Shown here: positions 17,324 through 26,592 of the stretch, piece by piece
Numbering within the stretch: position 1 is the stretch's first letter
Layout of the letters: each line of letters opens with the position of its first letter
DNA from: SZUA-229 sp036567985
GTDB taxonomy: Bacteria; Pseudomonadota; Gammaproteobacteria; SZUA-229
NCBI GenBank assembly: GCA_036567985.1
Contig: DATCTK010000062.1
Span: 1 to 64,000 of the forward strand
Reading direction: 5' to 3'
DNA length: 64,000 nucleotides
Made by a program: the position numbers and the translations under genes
The notes under the pieces: generated by a model
What the model was told of the DNA's origin: nothing
The model's input: the letters and a program-made list of their open reading frames with translations, nothing else
The model's database searches: none

Positions 17324-18721
17324 CTACGCACTTTTTTGCAGCAGGGCGTAATAGAAGCCATCATGTAACTGCCCCTGCGGAAATAATTGTAACCCGAGCT
17401 TTGCTCTACCACTGGCCGTAATACCCGGCTGGATATTGTTTGCATCCGCCGACAGTGGCAGCTGGCACAGACTGGCATCTGTGCATTGCTGAAGAAACCA
17501 TTCGACCTGTTGTTCGTTCTCTGCCTTAAACACCGAACAGGTGACATACAGCATTTGCCCGCCGGGTTTGAGCAGACCCCAGCTTTTCAGCAGGATGTCC
17601 CGCTGGGTCTGTTGCAGCAGCTCTATGTCTTCGGCGCGGCGCAGGTGCTTGATATCCGGGTGGCGGCGAATCACGCCACTGGCGGAACAGGGCACATCCA
17701 GCAGGATTTTGTCGAACAGCGCTCCCTGCCACCAGCCATCTGGATGGCTGGCATCACCACGCAAAACCGTGGGTGCAAAACCCAGGCGCTGGCAGTTTTC
17801 CACCAGCCGCTGCAGACGATTATCGGCAATATCCAGCGCGGTCAGTTCAATCGACGGCTGCAACTCGAAACAATGGGCGGTTTTACCGCCGGGTGCCGCG
17901 CAGGCATCAAGAATACGACTGTTTGCAGCCGGATCCAGCAGCTGCGCCGCCAGTTGCGCGCCCGCATCCTGTACCGAAAACCAGCCTTTGTCATAACCCG
18001 GCAACTGGCGCACATTCTGCACCTCGGCCAGTACCAGCGCCGCCGGCATAGTCATCAATGCAGTGGCTTCAATACCCTGTTCATACAATGCCTGCCGGTA
18101 ATCATCACGGCTGATTTTCTGCAAGTTGACCCGCAAGGTCATCGGTGCCTGCTGGTTACTGGCCTGAAGAATCTGCTGCCAGTGATCTGGCCAGTCGGCT
18201 TTAAGGCGATCGATAATCCATTGTGGATGGGAAAAACGTGCCTCATCGCTGCTGAATGTTGCTTCAGCTTCAGTGCTATCGGCCTGCTGGCGAATAAAGC
18301 TGCGCAGCACCGCATTCACCATCTTTGCCGCCCACTGTTTTTTTGATTTACGGATCTGCTTTACCGCGGCATCTACCACCGCATAATCGGGCACCCGGGT
18401 GTGCTGCAACTGGTACAGGGCCATCAGTATCACCAGCTGCACATCCAGGTCTTTTGCCTTCAGGCTTTTTTTCATCAGGGGCTTTAGCTGCGCCTGCAAC
18501 TGATAATAGAAACGCAGCACGCCGAAGCTGAGCATGCGCGCAAAGGCAATATCCCTGGAGGGAATATCCGCACTCGCCTGCAAGCCACTTAAGGACTGGC
18601 CATCCCTTAACACCGCCAGTAATTGTTTCAATGCATGCTGGCGAGACAGCAGCGAATTTGCTGCAGCGCCTGAGGCTGTTTCTGTCTCTGGTTCTGTGTG
18701 TGGGGGTGTGTGTTTTGACAT
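17324..18721 (-). CDS. rsmB: 16S rRNA m5C967 methyltransferase
   Basis: 465 residues. The N-terminal NusB-like RNA-binding domain (about 25-165) is followed by the Fmu methyltransferase domain: DACAAPGGKTAHCFEL (SAM motif I, about 273), LDVPCSASGVIRRHPDIKHLR with the catalytic PC motif Cys, and YVTCSVFKAENE with the second Cys. Modifies C967 of 16S rRNA. The N-terminus is extended by about 20 Glu/Thr-rich residues. It follows fmt with a 90-base gap. Confidence 0.96.
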   Translation of the reverse strand: MSKHTPPHTEPETETASGAAANSLLSRQHALKQLLAVLRDGQSLSGLQASADIPSRDIAFARMLSFGVLRFYYQLQAQLKPLMKKSLKAKDLDVQLVILMALYQLQHTRVPDYAVVDAAVKQIRKSKKQWAAKMVNAVLRSFIRQQADSTEAEATFSSDEARFSHPQWIIDRLKADWPDHWQQILQASNQQAPMTLRVNLQKISRDDYRQALYEQGIEATALMTMPAALVLAEVQNVRQLPGYDKGWFSVQDAGAQLAAQLLDPAANSRILDACAAPGGKTAHCFELQPSIELTALDIADNRLQRLVENCQRLGFAPTVLRGDASHPDGWWQGALFDKILLDVPCSASGVIRRHPDIKHLRRAEDIELLQQTQRDILLKSWGLLKPGGQMLYVTCSVFKAENEQQVEWFLQQCTDASLCQLPLSADANNIQPGITASGRAKLGLQLFPQGQLHDGFYYALLQKSA

Positions 18722-18811
18722 GAATTCTGCTTATTTAGGAAAAGAGGTGGGCTGAACACTGACCCATACTAGAGGCACCCGTTTGTGCAGGCCCCGGCAC
18801 AGCCCTGGCTT

Positions 18812-19780
18812 TTAGCCCAGCTGCAAGCCGCTGATATCATTGGCATTAACGAATGACGCAGCATCCATGGGCTTTTTGCCGGGCAGCTGTAGCTGCGTGA
18901 CCCGCAATACACCATCGCCGGTGACTATATCTATGCCCTGCTTGTTGCAGCTAATCACGGTGCCGGGGTTTGCCTCACTGCGCACCGCCTCAGCCGGTAG
19001 CACCTCGGCACACCAGATGCGCAGCATCTGTGGTTCGCCATTGCCTTTCAGGTCGATGGGGGTTTGCGCCACCGGCCAGGCATTAAACGCATTAACCTGT
19101 GCGCGAATAGCTGCGGCAGGGCGAGTCCAGTCAATCAGCGCTTCCGCCTTGTGCAGTTTCTCCGCGTAGTTGGCCAGACTGTCGTCCTGTTTTTCACCTT
19201 GCAGGCTCTGTGCAGCAATGCCAGGCAATGCCTCCATCAGCGCCTCGGCACCCAGCTGCGAGAGTCGGTCATGCAGGCTGGAACCTGTGTCATCCTCGAG
19301 TATCGGACAGGTTTTTTTCAGCAGCATATCGCCTGTGTCCAGCCCCTCATCCATCTGCATAATGGTGATGCCGGTTTCCCGGTCGCCCGCCAGAATCGCC
19401 CGTTGAATCGGCGCTGCACCACGCCAGCGCGGCAGCAATGAAGCATGGATATTAATGCAGCCAAGGCGCGGCGCCTGCAGGATTGCCGGTGGCAGAATCA
19501 GCCCGTAGGCGACCACCACCATTAAATCCGCCTGCAGATCAATCAGTGCCTGCTGATCCGCCGCCTCTTTAAGGCGCTGCGGCTGGTACACCGGAATGCC
19601 ATGGGCTTCGGCGCATTGTTTGACCGGACTGGGCGTCAGTTTGCGCCCGCGCCCGGCGGGTCGGTCGGGCTGGGTATAGACCGCAATCACCTCGTGGGGA
19701 GATTCGATCAGGGCATTTAACGGGGGAACGGAAAACTCAGGGGTACCGGCAAAGATGATTTTCAGGGGCTGATCTGTCAC
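18812..19780 (-). CDS. fmt: Methionyl-tRNA formyltransferase
   Basis: 322 residues; formylates initiator Met-tRNA with 10-formyl-tetrahydrofolate. N-terminal FAGTPEFSVPPLNAL, the folate/catalytic segment INIHASLLPRWRGAAPIQRAI (catalytic Asn and His, about 105-125) and MDEGLDTGDML are all present, followed by the OB-fold C-terminal domain. The GTG start overlaps the def stop codon (TAGTG), a coupled def-fmt arrangement. Confidence 0.97.
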   Translation of the reverse strand: MTDQPLKIIFAGTPEFSVPPLNALIESPHEVIAVYTQPDRPAGRGRKLTPSPVKQCAEAHGIPVYQPQRLKEAADQQALIDLQADLMVVVAYGLILPPAILQAPRLGCINIHASLLPRWRGAAPIQRAILAGDRETGITIMQMDEGLDTGDMLLKKTCPILEDDTGSSLHDRLSQLGAEALMEALPGIAAQSLQGEKQDDSLANYAEKLHKAEALIDWTRPAAAIRAQVNAFNAWPVAQTPIDLKGNGEPQMLRIWCAEVLPAEAVRSEANPGTVISCNKQGIDIVTGDGVLRVTQLQLPGKKPMDAASFVNANDISGLQLG

Positions 19781-20292
19781 TACATTATGTCCGCTTTCTT
19801 CTGCTTTTCCAGTTTCTTCTTGATGCGGTTACGCTTCAGCGGTGACAGGTAATCCACAAACAGCTTGCCTTCCAGGTGGTCCAGTTCATGCTGGATACAC
19901 ACCGCCAGCAGATCGCCGGTTTCCAGCACAAACTTCTCACCGTCACGGTTCAGCGCTTCCAGCTTGATATGGTCGGCGCGCTCAACGGTTTCATAGATAC
20001 CCGGCACCGACAGGCAGCCTTCTTCATGCTGCTCGATGCCGTCCCTTGCGACAATCACCGGGTTAATCAGGCACAATGGCTCGGATTTATCCCGCGAAAT
20101 ATCAATCACCACCACCCGCTGGTGCACATTCACCTGGGTTGCGGCAAGGCCGATGCCCGGTGCGGCGTACATGGTTTCAAACATGTCATCCACCAGCTGA
20201 CGAATCTCGTCGGTTACCTCCTCAACCGGTTTGGCGCGGGTGCGCAGGCGCTCATCGGGAAACTCCAAAATATCCAGAACTGGCATATTCAT
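19780..20292 (-). CDS. def: Peptide deformylase
   Basis: 170 residues; removes the N-formyl group from nascent proteins. All three metal-enzyme motifs are intact: GIGLAATQV (about 45), EEGCLSVPG (Cys ligand about 90) and QHELDHLEGKLF (HExxH-type HELDH, about 133). It is the first gene of def-fmt and is divergent from the LysM lipoprotein gene across 128 bases. Confidence 0.98.
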   Translation of the reverse strand: MNMPVLDILEFPDERLRTRAKPVEEVTDEIRQLVDDMFETMYAAPGIGLAATQVNVHQRVVVIDISRDKSEPLCLINPVIVARDGIEQHEEGCLSVPGIYETVERADHIKLEALNRDGEKFVLETGDLLAVCIQHELDHLEGKLFVDYLSPLKRNRIKKKLEKQKKADIM

Positions 20293-20420
20293 TACCTTTT
20301 GCTAACTGTATCTGGTTTTTGACCACCAAAAATCGAATTTATTGGCTATTATTAATTACTGGTCAAACTTACTTCATTAATTCAAGTTTATCAGCTAAAC
20401 TCTTGAAACCACGGATAAAT

Positions 20421-21674
20421 ATGGGGATTCACACCTTGGATATCAAAGCTCTCATGTTCAGAGTTGGACAGATCACACCTCTAGTATTGTCAGCTATGTT
20501 GTTGTCCGCCTGTTCCAGCACCCAGCCCAAAACAGACGACAGCAGCGCAATACAGGACGCCCAGCCCGCTCAAGCAGAGACTGCTGCGATAGAACAACCC
20601 GCTGCCACGCAAACCTTTTCACCCCAGCTGACCCCGGAAAACAGCATTGAATTAGCCCCGGGCCATCCCCGTGAGTATACCGTGAAAAAGGGCGATACGC
20701 TCTGGGATATTGCCAGCCTGTTCCTCAAAGACCCCTGGTACTGGCCTGAAATCTGGCAGCGTAATCCGCAGATTGAAAACCCCCACCTGATTTTCCCCGG
20801 CGACATCCTTATGCTGGTATTTGTGGACGGACGTCCGCAAATTCAAGTATCGCGCCCCGAAGACGGTGTGGTGCGTCGTGAAAGCCAGGACTATGGCAAG
20901 AAAGTCGTCAAGCTCAGCCCCAGCATTCACCGCCAGGATCTGAGCGAAGCCATCCCCAGCATTCCGGCAGATGCGGTGCGCCAGTTCCTCACCCGTCCCC
21001 GCATCGTCACCTCAGAAGAGTGGGCTGATGCGCCCTATATAGTGGGTAGCGATGATGCGCACCTGATTCTGGGTGCCAACAATAAAATCTATGTACGCGG
21101 CGAACTGGACAAGGAACGCATGCGTTACAGCATTTTCCGTGAAGGCAACCGTCTGGAAGACCCGGACACCGGAGAGCTGCTGGGCCATGAAGTGATTTAT
21201 GCTGGCCAGGCCCGCATCAGCCGCTACGGCGACCCGTCCAGCGGCGTATTGCTGGAGACTTCCCGTGAAGTCCTGGTGGGCGACCGTCTGCTGCCCACCG
21301 ACAACAGCGCGATCGATCAGCAATATTTCCCCCGCCTGCCGGATAGCGAAATCGACGGCAAGATCATCTCACTGTTTGACGCCATCTCCTCGATTGCCAA
21401 GTACCAGATCGCGGTGATCAACCGCGGCAGTAATGACGGCATGGAAGTCGGCCACCTGCTCGCCACCTATCAGGCTGGTGGCTATGCCCGCGACCGCTTC
21501 CTGGATCGCACCAGCCAGAAACGTGGCGATGAGAAGAAACTGGATATATTGCTGCCGGATGAGCGCAGCGGCATTATGATGCTGTTCAAGGTCTTCGACC
21601 GGGTAAGCTATGGCCTGGTACTGCAGTCCACCCGCACCATCAGCCGTAATGACCGGGTCGAAAAGCCCAGATAA
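20421..21674 (+). CDS. LysM-domain lipoprotein
   Basis: 417 residues from ATG 20421; an ATG at 20454 would give a more typical lipoprotein signal (MFRVGQITPLVLSAMLLSAC). The lipobox LSAC (about residues 28-31) predicts lipidation. A Thr/Gln/Ala-rich linker is followed by one LysM domain (YTVKKGDTLWDIASLF...NPHLIFPGDIL, about 95-145) that binds peptidoglycan. The rest of the protein is a conserved region of unknown role. The same gene sits beside def and dprA in many gammaproteobacteria; a role in the cell wall is an inference from the LysM domain. Confidence 0.88.
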   Translation: MGIHTLDIKALMFRVGQITPLVLSAMLLSACSSTQPKTDDSSAIQDAQPAQAETAAIEQPAATQTFSPQLTPENSIELAPGHPREYTVKKGDTLWDIASLFLKDPWYWPEIWQRNPQIENPHLIFPGDILMLVFVDGRPQIQVSRPEDGVVRRESQDYGKKVVKLSPSIHRQDLSEAIPSIPADAVRQFLTRPRIVTSEEWADAPYIVGSDDAHLILGANNKIYVRGELDKERMRYSIFREGNRLEDPDTGELLGHEVIYAGQARISRYGDPSSGVLLETSREVLVGDRLLPTDNSAIDQQYFPRLPDSEIDGKIISLFDAISSIAKYQIAVINRGSNDGMEVGHLLATYQAGGYARDRFLDRTSQKRGDEKKLDILLPDERSGIMMLFKVFDRVSYGLVLQSTRTISRNDRVEKPR

Positions 21675-21709
21675 ACCGGCCCGGGCGACGCAAGCCGACC
21701 GTATAACCC

Positions 21710-21751
21710 CAGCAGCGGCTGCCATTGTAAAATGGCGGCCGCTGCTGTTTT
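21710..21751 (+). terminator. Rho-independent terminator after the LysM lipoprotein
   Basis: A long stem, CAGCAGCGGCTGCCATT pairing with AATGGCGGCCGCTGCTG with a single G-U pair, and a 4-base loop, followed by TTTT. It separates the lipoprotein gene from dprA. Confidence 0.85.
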
Positions 21752-21846
21752 CGAGCAAGTCTTTTTGGCGGCTCCACTCCTATATATTTGCCTTTACAAT
21801 TTCTCTGCCTATACACTAAGCCATTTCAAGCTTGCTTTATCCGTCA

Positions 21847-22980
21847 ATGGACATGCACCCAATGGATCTACCACACCGCCTCAGGTTACTGCGCTGCAAC
21901 CTGCCCCAGGACAGCCTGAACTCACTACTCGAGCGCTTTGCCAGCAGCCGCGCCATGTTTGATGCATCCAGCTCGCAGCTGGCAGACTGCGGCCTTAACC
22001 CGCAGCAGATCGAGCGCATGGGCCAGTCATACGAGGCAGAAATTGAACGGGACCTTGCCTGGCTGGAAAAACCCAACCACGGCATTCTGTTCCAGGACAG
22101 CGACAGCTACCCGCCGCAACTGCTGCAGATCGACAACCCGCCGTTTGCGCTCTTCTATATCGGCGATGCAGACTATTTATCACAACCACAACTGGCGATG
22201 GTCGGCAGCCGCACCCCCACCGCCAGCGGCAAAAAAACCGCCGAGGACTTCGCCGAACATCTATCGCAGGCGGGCATTACCATTACCAGCGGTCTTGCCT
22301 ACGGCATTGACACCGCCAGCCACGAAGGTGCGCTCAGGGGCATTGCCGGCAGTGTGGCGGTGGTGGCCAACGGCCTGCACACCATTTACCCCAAAGCCAA
22401 TACCGCACTGGCGCAACGCATTTCGCAGAACGGCTGTATTGTCAGCGAATGCCCAATCGGCAGTGACGCCCACAGGGGCATGTTTCCGCAACGCAACCGC
22501 ATTATCAGTGGCCTGAGTGTGGGCACCCTGGTGGTTGAGGCGGCGCTGAAAAGTGGCTCGCTGATTACCAGCCGCCACGCCATGGAGCAGGGACGCGAGG
22601 TTTTTGCCATTCCCGGCTCCATCCATAATCCCCTGGCCAAGGGTTGCCATCGCCTGATCAAATCCGGCGCCAAGCTGGTGGAAAGCGCGGCGGATATCCT
22701 CGAAGAGGTGTTTCCGCTGGTAAATTCCAGCTCAATTCGCCATACTAGCGCCGCGGAGTCAGCGCCTGATACCACGGATCCAGTAGAGAGTCGGACACAC
22801 ACCGAGCTTGATCCGGCCTACCAAACTCTGCTAAAACACATGGAGTTTGAACCGGTCGCTATTGACGAACTGGTGGAACGCAGTAATCTGAATGTATCTG
22901 AAATTGCCTCTATGTTGCTGATTCTGGAATTACAGGGGCAGGTGATATCACAAAATGGGCTGTATTCTCGCACCTCATAA
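21847..22980 (+). CDS. dprA: DNA-processing protein DprA
   Basis: 377 residues from ATG 21847; ATGs at 21853 and 21862 are also possible, and the longer frame begins with a TTG. DprA binds incoming single-stranded DNA in natural transformation and loads RecA. The Rossmann-like domain shows MVGSRTPTASGKKTAEDF, SGLAYGIDTASHEGAL, FPQRNRIISGLS and EAALKSGSLITSRHAMEQGREVFAIPGS. A C-terminal winged-helix domain (about 310-375) follows. With the type IV pilus genes at the right end, DNA uptake is possible but not shown. It is followed by smg and topA. Confidence 0.96.
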   Translation: MDMHPMDLPHRLRLLRCNLPQDSLNSLLERFASSRAMFDASSSQLADCGLNPQQIERMGQSYEAEIERDLAWLEKPNHGILFQDSDSYPPQLLQIDNPPFALFYIGDADYLSQPQLAMVGSRTPTASGKKTAEDFAEHLSQAGITITSGLAYGIDTASHEGALRGIAGSVAVVANGLHTIYPKANTALAQRISQNGCIVSECPIGSDAHRGMFPQRNRIISGLSVGTLVVEAALKSGSLITSRHAMEQGREVFAIPGSIHNPLAKGCHRLIKSGAKLVESAADILEEVFPLVNSSSIRHTSAAESAPDTTDPVESRTHTELDPAYQTLLKHMEFEPVAIDELVERSNLNVSEIASMLLILELQGQVISQNGLYSRTS

Positions 22981-23008
22981 TATTAATGGCGCGAGCTAAG
23001 AGAGTTTT

Positions 23009-23503
23009 ATGAAACAGAATGTTGTTGATGTTTTGATGTATCTATTTGAAAACATCATTGCCGGTGATAACACTGCTTACCCGGAACACGAACATGAGTA
23101 CATGTTCGACCAGCTTGAAGACATGGGTTTTCCACAACATGAAATTCTGCTGGCATTTGACTGGCTGGAAGCGCTGGCTGAGATTCATAATAATCAGCAG
23201 AACAGCACCGCCTATGAGCTATCTGTAAACACAGACTCGGTTCGTGTCTACAGCCAGCTGGAACGTATTTTACTGGATCAGGAATGCATCAGCTTTCTCA
23301 TGCACCTGGAACAGAACCAGATTATTTCCGCCACCAGCCGCGAAATTATACTCGATCGTGTAACCGCGCTGGATGTCGAGCTCGAACTTGAGCAACTAAA
23401 ATGGATTGTGATGATCGTACTGTACAGCCAGCCTGGCGAAGAAACCGCCTATGCCTGGATGGAAAACATGGTATTCGATAACAATTTCAGCTATATGCAG
23501 TAA
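23009..23503 (+). CDS. smg: Smg family protein (DUF494)
   Basis: 164 residues, full length for the family. Acidic helical protein beginning MKQNVVDVLMYLFENII, with ILLDQECISFLMHLEQNQII in the middle, typical of Smg. The function is not established; its fixed location between dprA and topA is the main clue. The start follows AAGAGAG and lies 28 bases after dprA, so the two are likely cotranscribed. Confidence 0.92.
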   Translation: MKQNVVDVLMYLFENIIAGDNTAYPEHEHEYMFDQLEDMGFPQHEILLAFDWLEALAEIHNNQQNSTAYELSVNTDSVRVYSQLERILLDQECISFLMHLEQNQIISATSREIILDRVTALDVELELEQLKWIVMIVLYSQPGEETAYAWMENMVFDNNFSYMQ

Positions 23504-23561
23504 GTGACCCTGCGTCACCACAATAATCAAAAACCATAAAGCCACGAGTACTGATTAATAC

Positions 23562-26009
23562 ATGAGTAACAGCCTGTTAATTGTTGAGTCCCCCGCCAAA
23601 GCCAAAACCATCAAGAAATACCTGGGCAAAGGATTTGAAGTACTCGCGTCCTACGGTCACGTGCGCGACCTGGTGCCCAAAACCGGCGCCATTGATCCCG
23701 ACCACGACTTCCAGATGAAATACCAGCTCATTGAAAAAAATGAGAAACATGTGGAAGCTATTAAAAAGGCACTTAACAAAGCCGACACCCTGTATCTCGC
23801 GACCGACCTTGACCGCGAGGGGGAAGCCATTTCCTGGCACCTGTATGAACTGCTCAAGGAAGACGGCTACCTGGAAAACAAAACCGTACACCGCATTGCC
23901 TTTAATGAAATCACCAAGCGCGCACTGAAAGAAGCGGTGGACTCACCCCGTGAACTTTCCATGCCCATGGTCAATGCGCAACAGGCACGGCGCGCACTGG
24001 ACTACCTGGTGGGTTTTAACCTGTCGCCACTGTTATGGAAAAAAGTACAACGTGGTCTGTCCGCCGGCCGGGTACAGAGCCCGGCTTTACGCATGATCGT
24101 TTCCCGCGAAGAAGAAATAGAAGCCTTCGAGCCGCAGGAATACTGGACCATTGAAGCCAATAGCGAAAAAGACAATAAAGTTATCAACAGCAAACTGCGC
24201 CTGTATAAAAATGAAAAGGTTGAACAGTTCAGCATTAATAACAGTGAGCTGGCAGCCGAGGCCGAGAACACCCTGAACCGCGCTGCCAATGGCAACCTGC
24301 TGGTTACAAAAATTGAAAAGAAGCAGCGCAAGCGTAACCCCTCTGCACCCTTTACCACCTCGACCCTGCAGCAGGAAGCCTCGCGCAAACTGCGTTTTTC
24401 CGCGCAGCGCACCATGCGCACCGCACAGCAACTGTATGAAGGTATCGACATCGGCGGTGAAACCGTGGGTCTTATTACCTATATGCGTACCGACTCGCTG
24501 ATGCTGTCACAGGATGCACTGGTCGAGCTGCGGGACTTAATTGCCGAACGCTTTGGCAAGGACAACCTGCCTGATGAAGCAAGGGTCTTCAAAAATAAAT
24601 CCAAGAATGCGCAGGAAGCCCACGAAGCGATTCGCCCTACTTCGGCGAGACACACACCGGAAGCGATTAAAAGCCACTTGTCCCCGGACCAGTTCAAACT
24701 GTATGAACTGATCTGGAAACGCACCGTTGCCTGCCAGATGATCCATGCCACACTGGATACTGTGGCGGTGGATTTACAGTGCGGCGAAGGCAATCTGTTC
24801 CGCGCCACTGGCTCCACCATCAAGCACCCCGGTTTTATGTCGGTGTATATGGAAGATCAGGACGATGAAAAGGACAAGGAAGACGACGAAAAAATTCTGC
24901 CTCCACTGGAGGAAGGTGAAGAACTGAAACTGCTGGACATAATCACCGACCAGCATTTTACTGACCCGCCACCGCGCTATACTGAAGCCAGCCTGGTCAA
25001 GGCGCTGGAAGAATACGGCATCGGCCGCCCCTCTACCTATGCCAGCATTATTTCCACGCTGCAGAATCGCGAATATGTCGAACTGGACAACCGCCGCTTC
25101 ACCCCCACCGACATGGGGCGCATTGTCAGTGGCTTCCTCACCCAGTATTTCACCAACTATGTGGATTACGACTTCACCGCAAAACTTGAAGACGAGCTGG
25201 ACGCCATTTCACGCGGTGAGGAAGACTGGGTTCCCTTGATGAAAAGTTTCTGGGAACCGTTTATTAAAAAAGTTGAAGACATCGACCAGAACGTAACCCG
25301 TGCCGATGTTGCACAGAGCCGGGACGTGGGCATAGATAAAGAAAGCGGCAAGCCGATTACCGTACGCATGGGCCCCTATGGCCCCTTCGCACAGATCGGT
25401 GACAAGGATGATGAAGAAAAGCCACGCTTTGCCAGCCTCAAACCCGGGCAGAAAATGGCCGACATCACCATGGACAATGTCTACGACCTGTTTGTGCTGC
25501 CACGCAGTCTGGGTTACACCGATGAAGGCGAAGAAGTCACCAGCAATGTGGGCCGTTTCGGACCCTATGTGAAATTCGGCAAATACTTTGTATCCATCCG
25601 CAAGGAATTCCAGGACCAGGGCATAGACCCCTATAACATCGACTTTGATACCGCGATGATACTGGTGAAAGAGAAAAAAGAATTCGAAGCCAATAAATAC
25701 ATTAAAACCTTTGACGACTCCGACATCCAGGTCCTCAATGGTCGCTACGGCCCTTATATTACCGATGGAAACAAAAACGCCAAGATCCCCAAGGATCGTG
25801 AGCCAGAGAGCATGACCCTGGAAGAATGTGAAAAACTGATTGCCGAAGCACCAGAACGCAAGGGCAAAAAGAAAAAAGCGGCGGCGAAAAAGAAAGCCGC
25901 TGCAAAGAAAACCGTGAAGAAAAAGGCGGCGAAGAAAAAAACCGCCAAAAAGAAAACGGTTAAGAAAAAAGCGGCCACAAAGAAAGCCGTAAAGAAAAAA
26001 CCCGACTAG
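23562..26009 (+). CDS. topA: DNA topoisomerase I, type with Topo_C repeats and Lys/Ala tail
   Basis: 815 residues; type IA enzyme that relaxes negative supercoils. The TOPRIM domain (LLIVESPAKAKTIKKYLG; ATDLDREGEAISWHL) and active-site segment GLITYMRTDSLMLS (catalytic Tyr about 314) are intact. After about residue 590 there are at least three Topo_C-type repeats (GPYGPFAQIG, GRFGPYVKFGK, GRYGPYITDG) in place of the cysteine zinc ribbons of E. coli TopA. The last 50 or so residues are almost only Lys and Ala with some Thr and Val, histone-H1-like, likely for non-specific DNA contact. It is followed 18 bases later by tsaC. Confidence 0.97.
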   Translation: MSNSLLIVESPAKAKTIKKYLGKGFEVLASYGHVRDLVPKTGAIDPDHDFQMKYQLIEKNEKHVEAIKKALNKADTLYLATDLDREGEAISWHLYELLKEDGYLENKTVHRIAFNEITKRALKEAVDSPRELSMPMVNAQQARRALDYLVGFNLSPLLWKKVQRGLSAGRVQSPALRMIVSREEEIEAFEPQEYWTIEANSEKDNKVINSKLRLYKNEKVEQFSINNSELAAEAENTLNRAANGNLLVTKIEKKQRKRNPSAPFTTSTLQQEASRKLRFSAQRTMRTAQQLYEGIDIGGETVGLITYMRTDSLMLSQDALVELRDLIAERFGKDNLPDEARVFKNKSKNAQEAHEAIRPTSARHTPEAIKSHLSPDQFKLYELIWKRTVACQMIHATLDTVAVDLQCGEGNLFRATGSTIKHPGFMSVYMEDQDDEKDKEDDEKILPPLEEGEELKLLDIITDQHFTDPPPRYTEASLVKALEEYGIGRPSTYASIISTLQNREYVELDNRRFTPTDMGRIVSGFLTQYFTNYVDYDFTAKLEDELDAISRGEEDWVPLMKSFWEPFIKKVEDIDQNVTRADVAQSRDVGIDKESGKPITVRMGPYGPFAQIGDKDDEEKPRFASLKPGQKMADITMDNVYDLFVLPRSLGYTDEGEEVTSNVGRFGPYVKFGKYFVSIRKEFQDQGIDPYNIDFDTAMILVKEKKEFEANKYIKTFDDSDIQVLNGRYGPYITDGNKNAKIPKDREPESMTLEECEKLIAEAPERKGKKKKAAAKKKAAAKKTVKKKAAKKKTAKKKTVKKKAATKKAVKKKPD

Positions 26010-26027
26010 ACACGAGCCGACAACAGC

Positions 26028-26579
26028 ATGTCTACTCCGTTCCAGATTCGTCAGGCCGCCAGCGCCATTCGAGGTGAGGGTGTGATCTGCTACCCCACCG
26101 AGTCGGTGTTTGGGCTGGGCTGTGACCCACTTTGCTATGAGGCTGTAGATAAAATCCTGCAGCTCAAACAACGCCCTGTAGACAAGGGGCTGATCCTGAT
26201 TGCCAGCCGCATTGAACAGCTTGTACCCTATGTGCAGCTTAACCATGCACAACGCACACAACTACTCGAACAAAACTCAGCAACCACCTGGCTGGTTAGC
26301 AAATCCAGCCTCACGCCACCCTGGATCAGTGGTCGCCACAGCAAGGTTGCGATTCGCCTGAGTAAACACCCTCTGGTACAGGCGCTGTGCAATCAGCTCG
26401 ACAGTGCGATTGTTTCAACCAGCGCCAACCCGTCTACGCAGTCCGCAGCCAAAACCCTGTTGCGGGTTAAACAGTATTTTCCTGATGAGCTGGATTATTA
26501 CCTGAACGGTGAGCTGGGCAATGCCGGTAATGCCACACCGATTATTGATATGCAAAGCGGTGCAATTATTCGCGCCTGA
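26028..26579 (+). CDS. tsaC: Threonylcarbamoyl-AMP synthase
   Basis: 183 residues, Sua5/YciO/YrdC family, short TsaC form. Makes threonylcarbamoyl-AMP from Thr, bicarbonate and ATP for the t6A37 modification of ANN-decoding tRNAs. Visible: VICYPTESVFGLGCDP (about 20-35), KQRPVDKGLILI with the conserved KxRP-type motif, and IVSTSANPSTQ. It lies 18 bases after topA, so the two are likely cotranscribed, and is convergent with the next gene. Confidence 0.94.
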   Translation: MSTPFQIRQAASAIRGEGVICYPTESVFGLGCDPLCYEAVDKILQLKQRPVDKGLILIASRIEQLVPYVQLNHAQRTQLLEQNSATTWLVSKSSLTPPWISGRHSKVAIRLSKHPLVQALCNQLDSAIVSTSANPSTQSAAKTLLRVKQYFPDELDYYLNGELGNAGNATPIIDMQSGAIIRA

Positions 26580-26592
26580 TTTTATACAGACG

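Noticed and set aside
25860..26007. A DNA repeat or phase-variable tract at the end of topA
   Set aside because: The AAG/AAA/GCG-rich tract is explained by the Lys/Ala-rich coding tail and is not a perfect short tandem repeat.
25209..26261. A 350-codon leftward frame with a Phe/Leu-rich middle
   Set aside because: It is antisense to topA; the Phe-rich run is the complement of the Lys codons of the topA tail.
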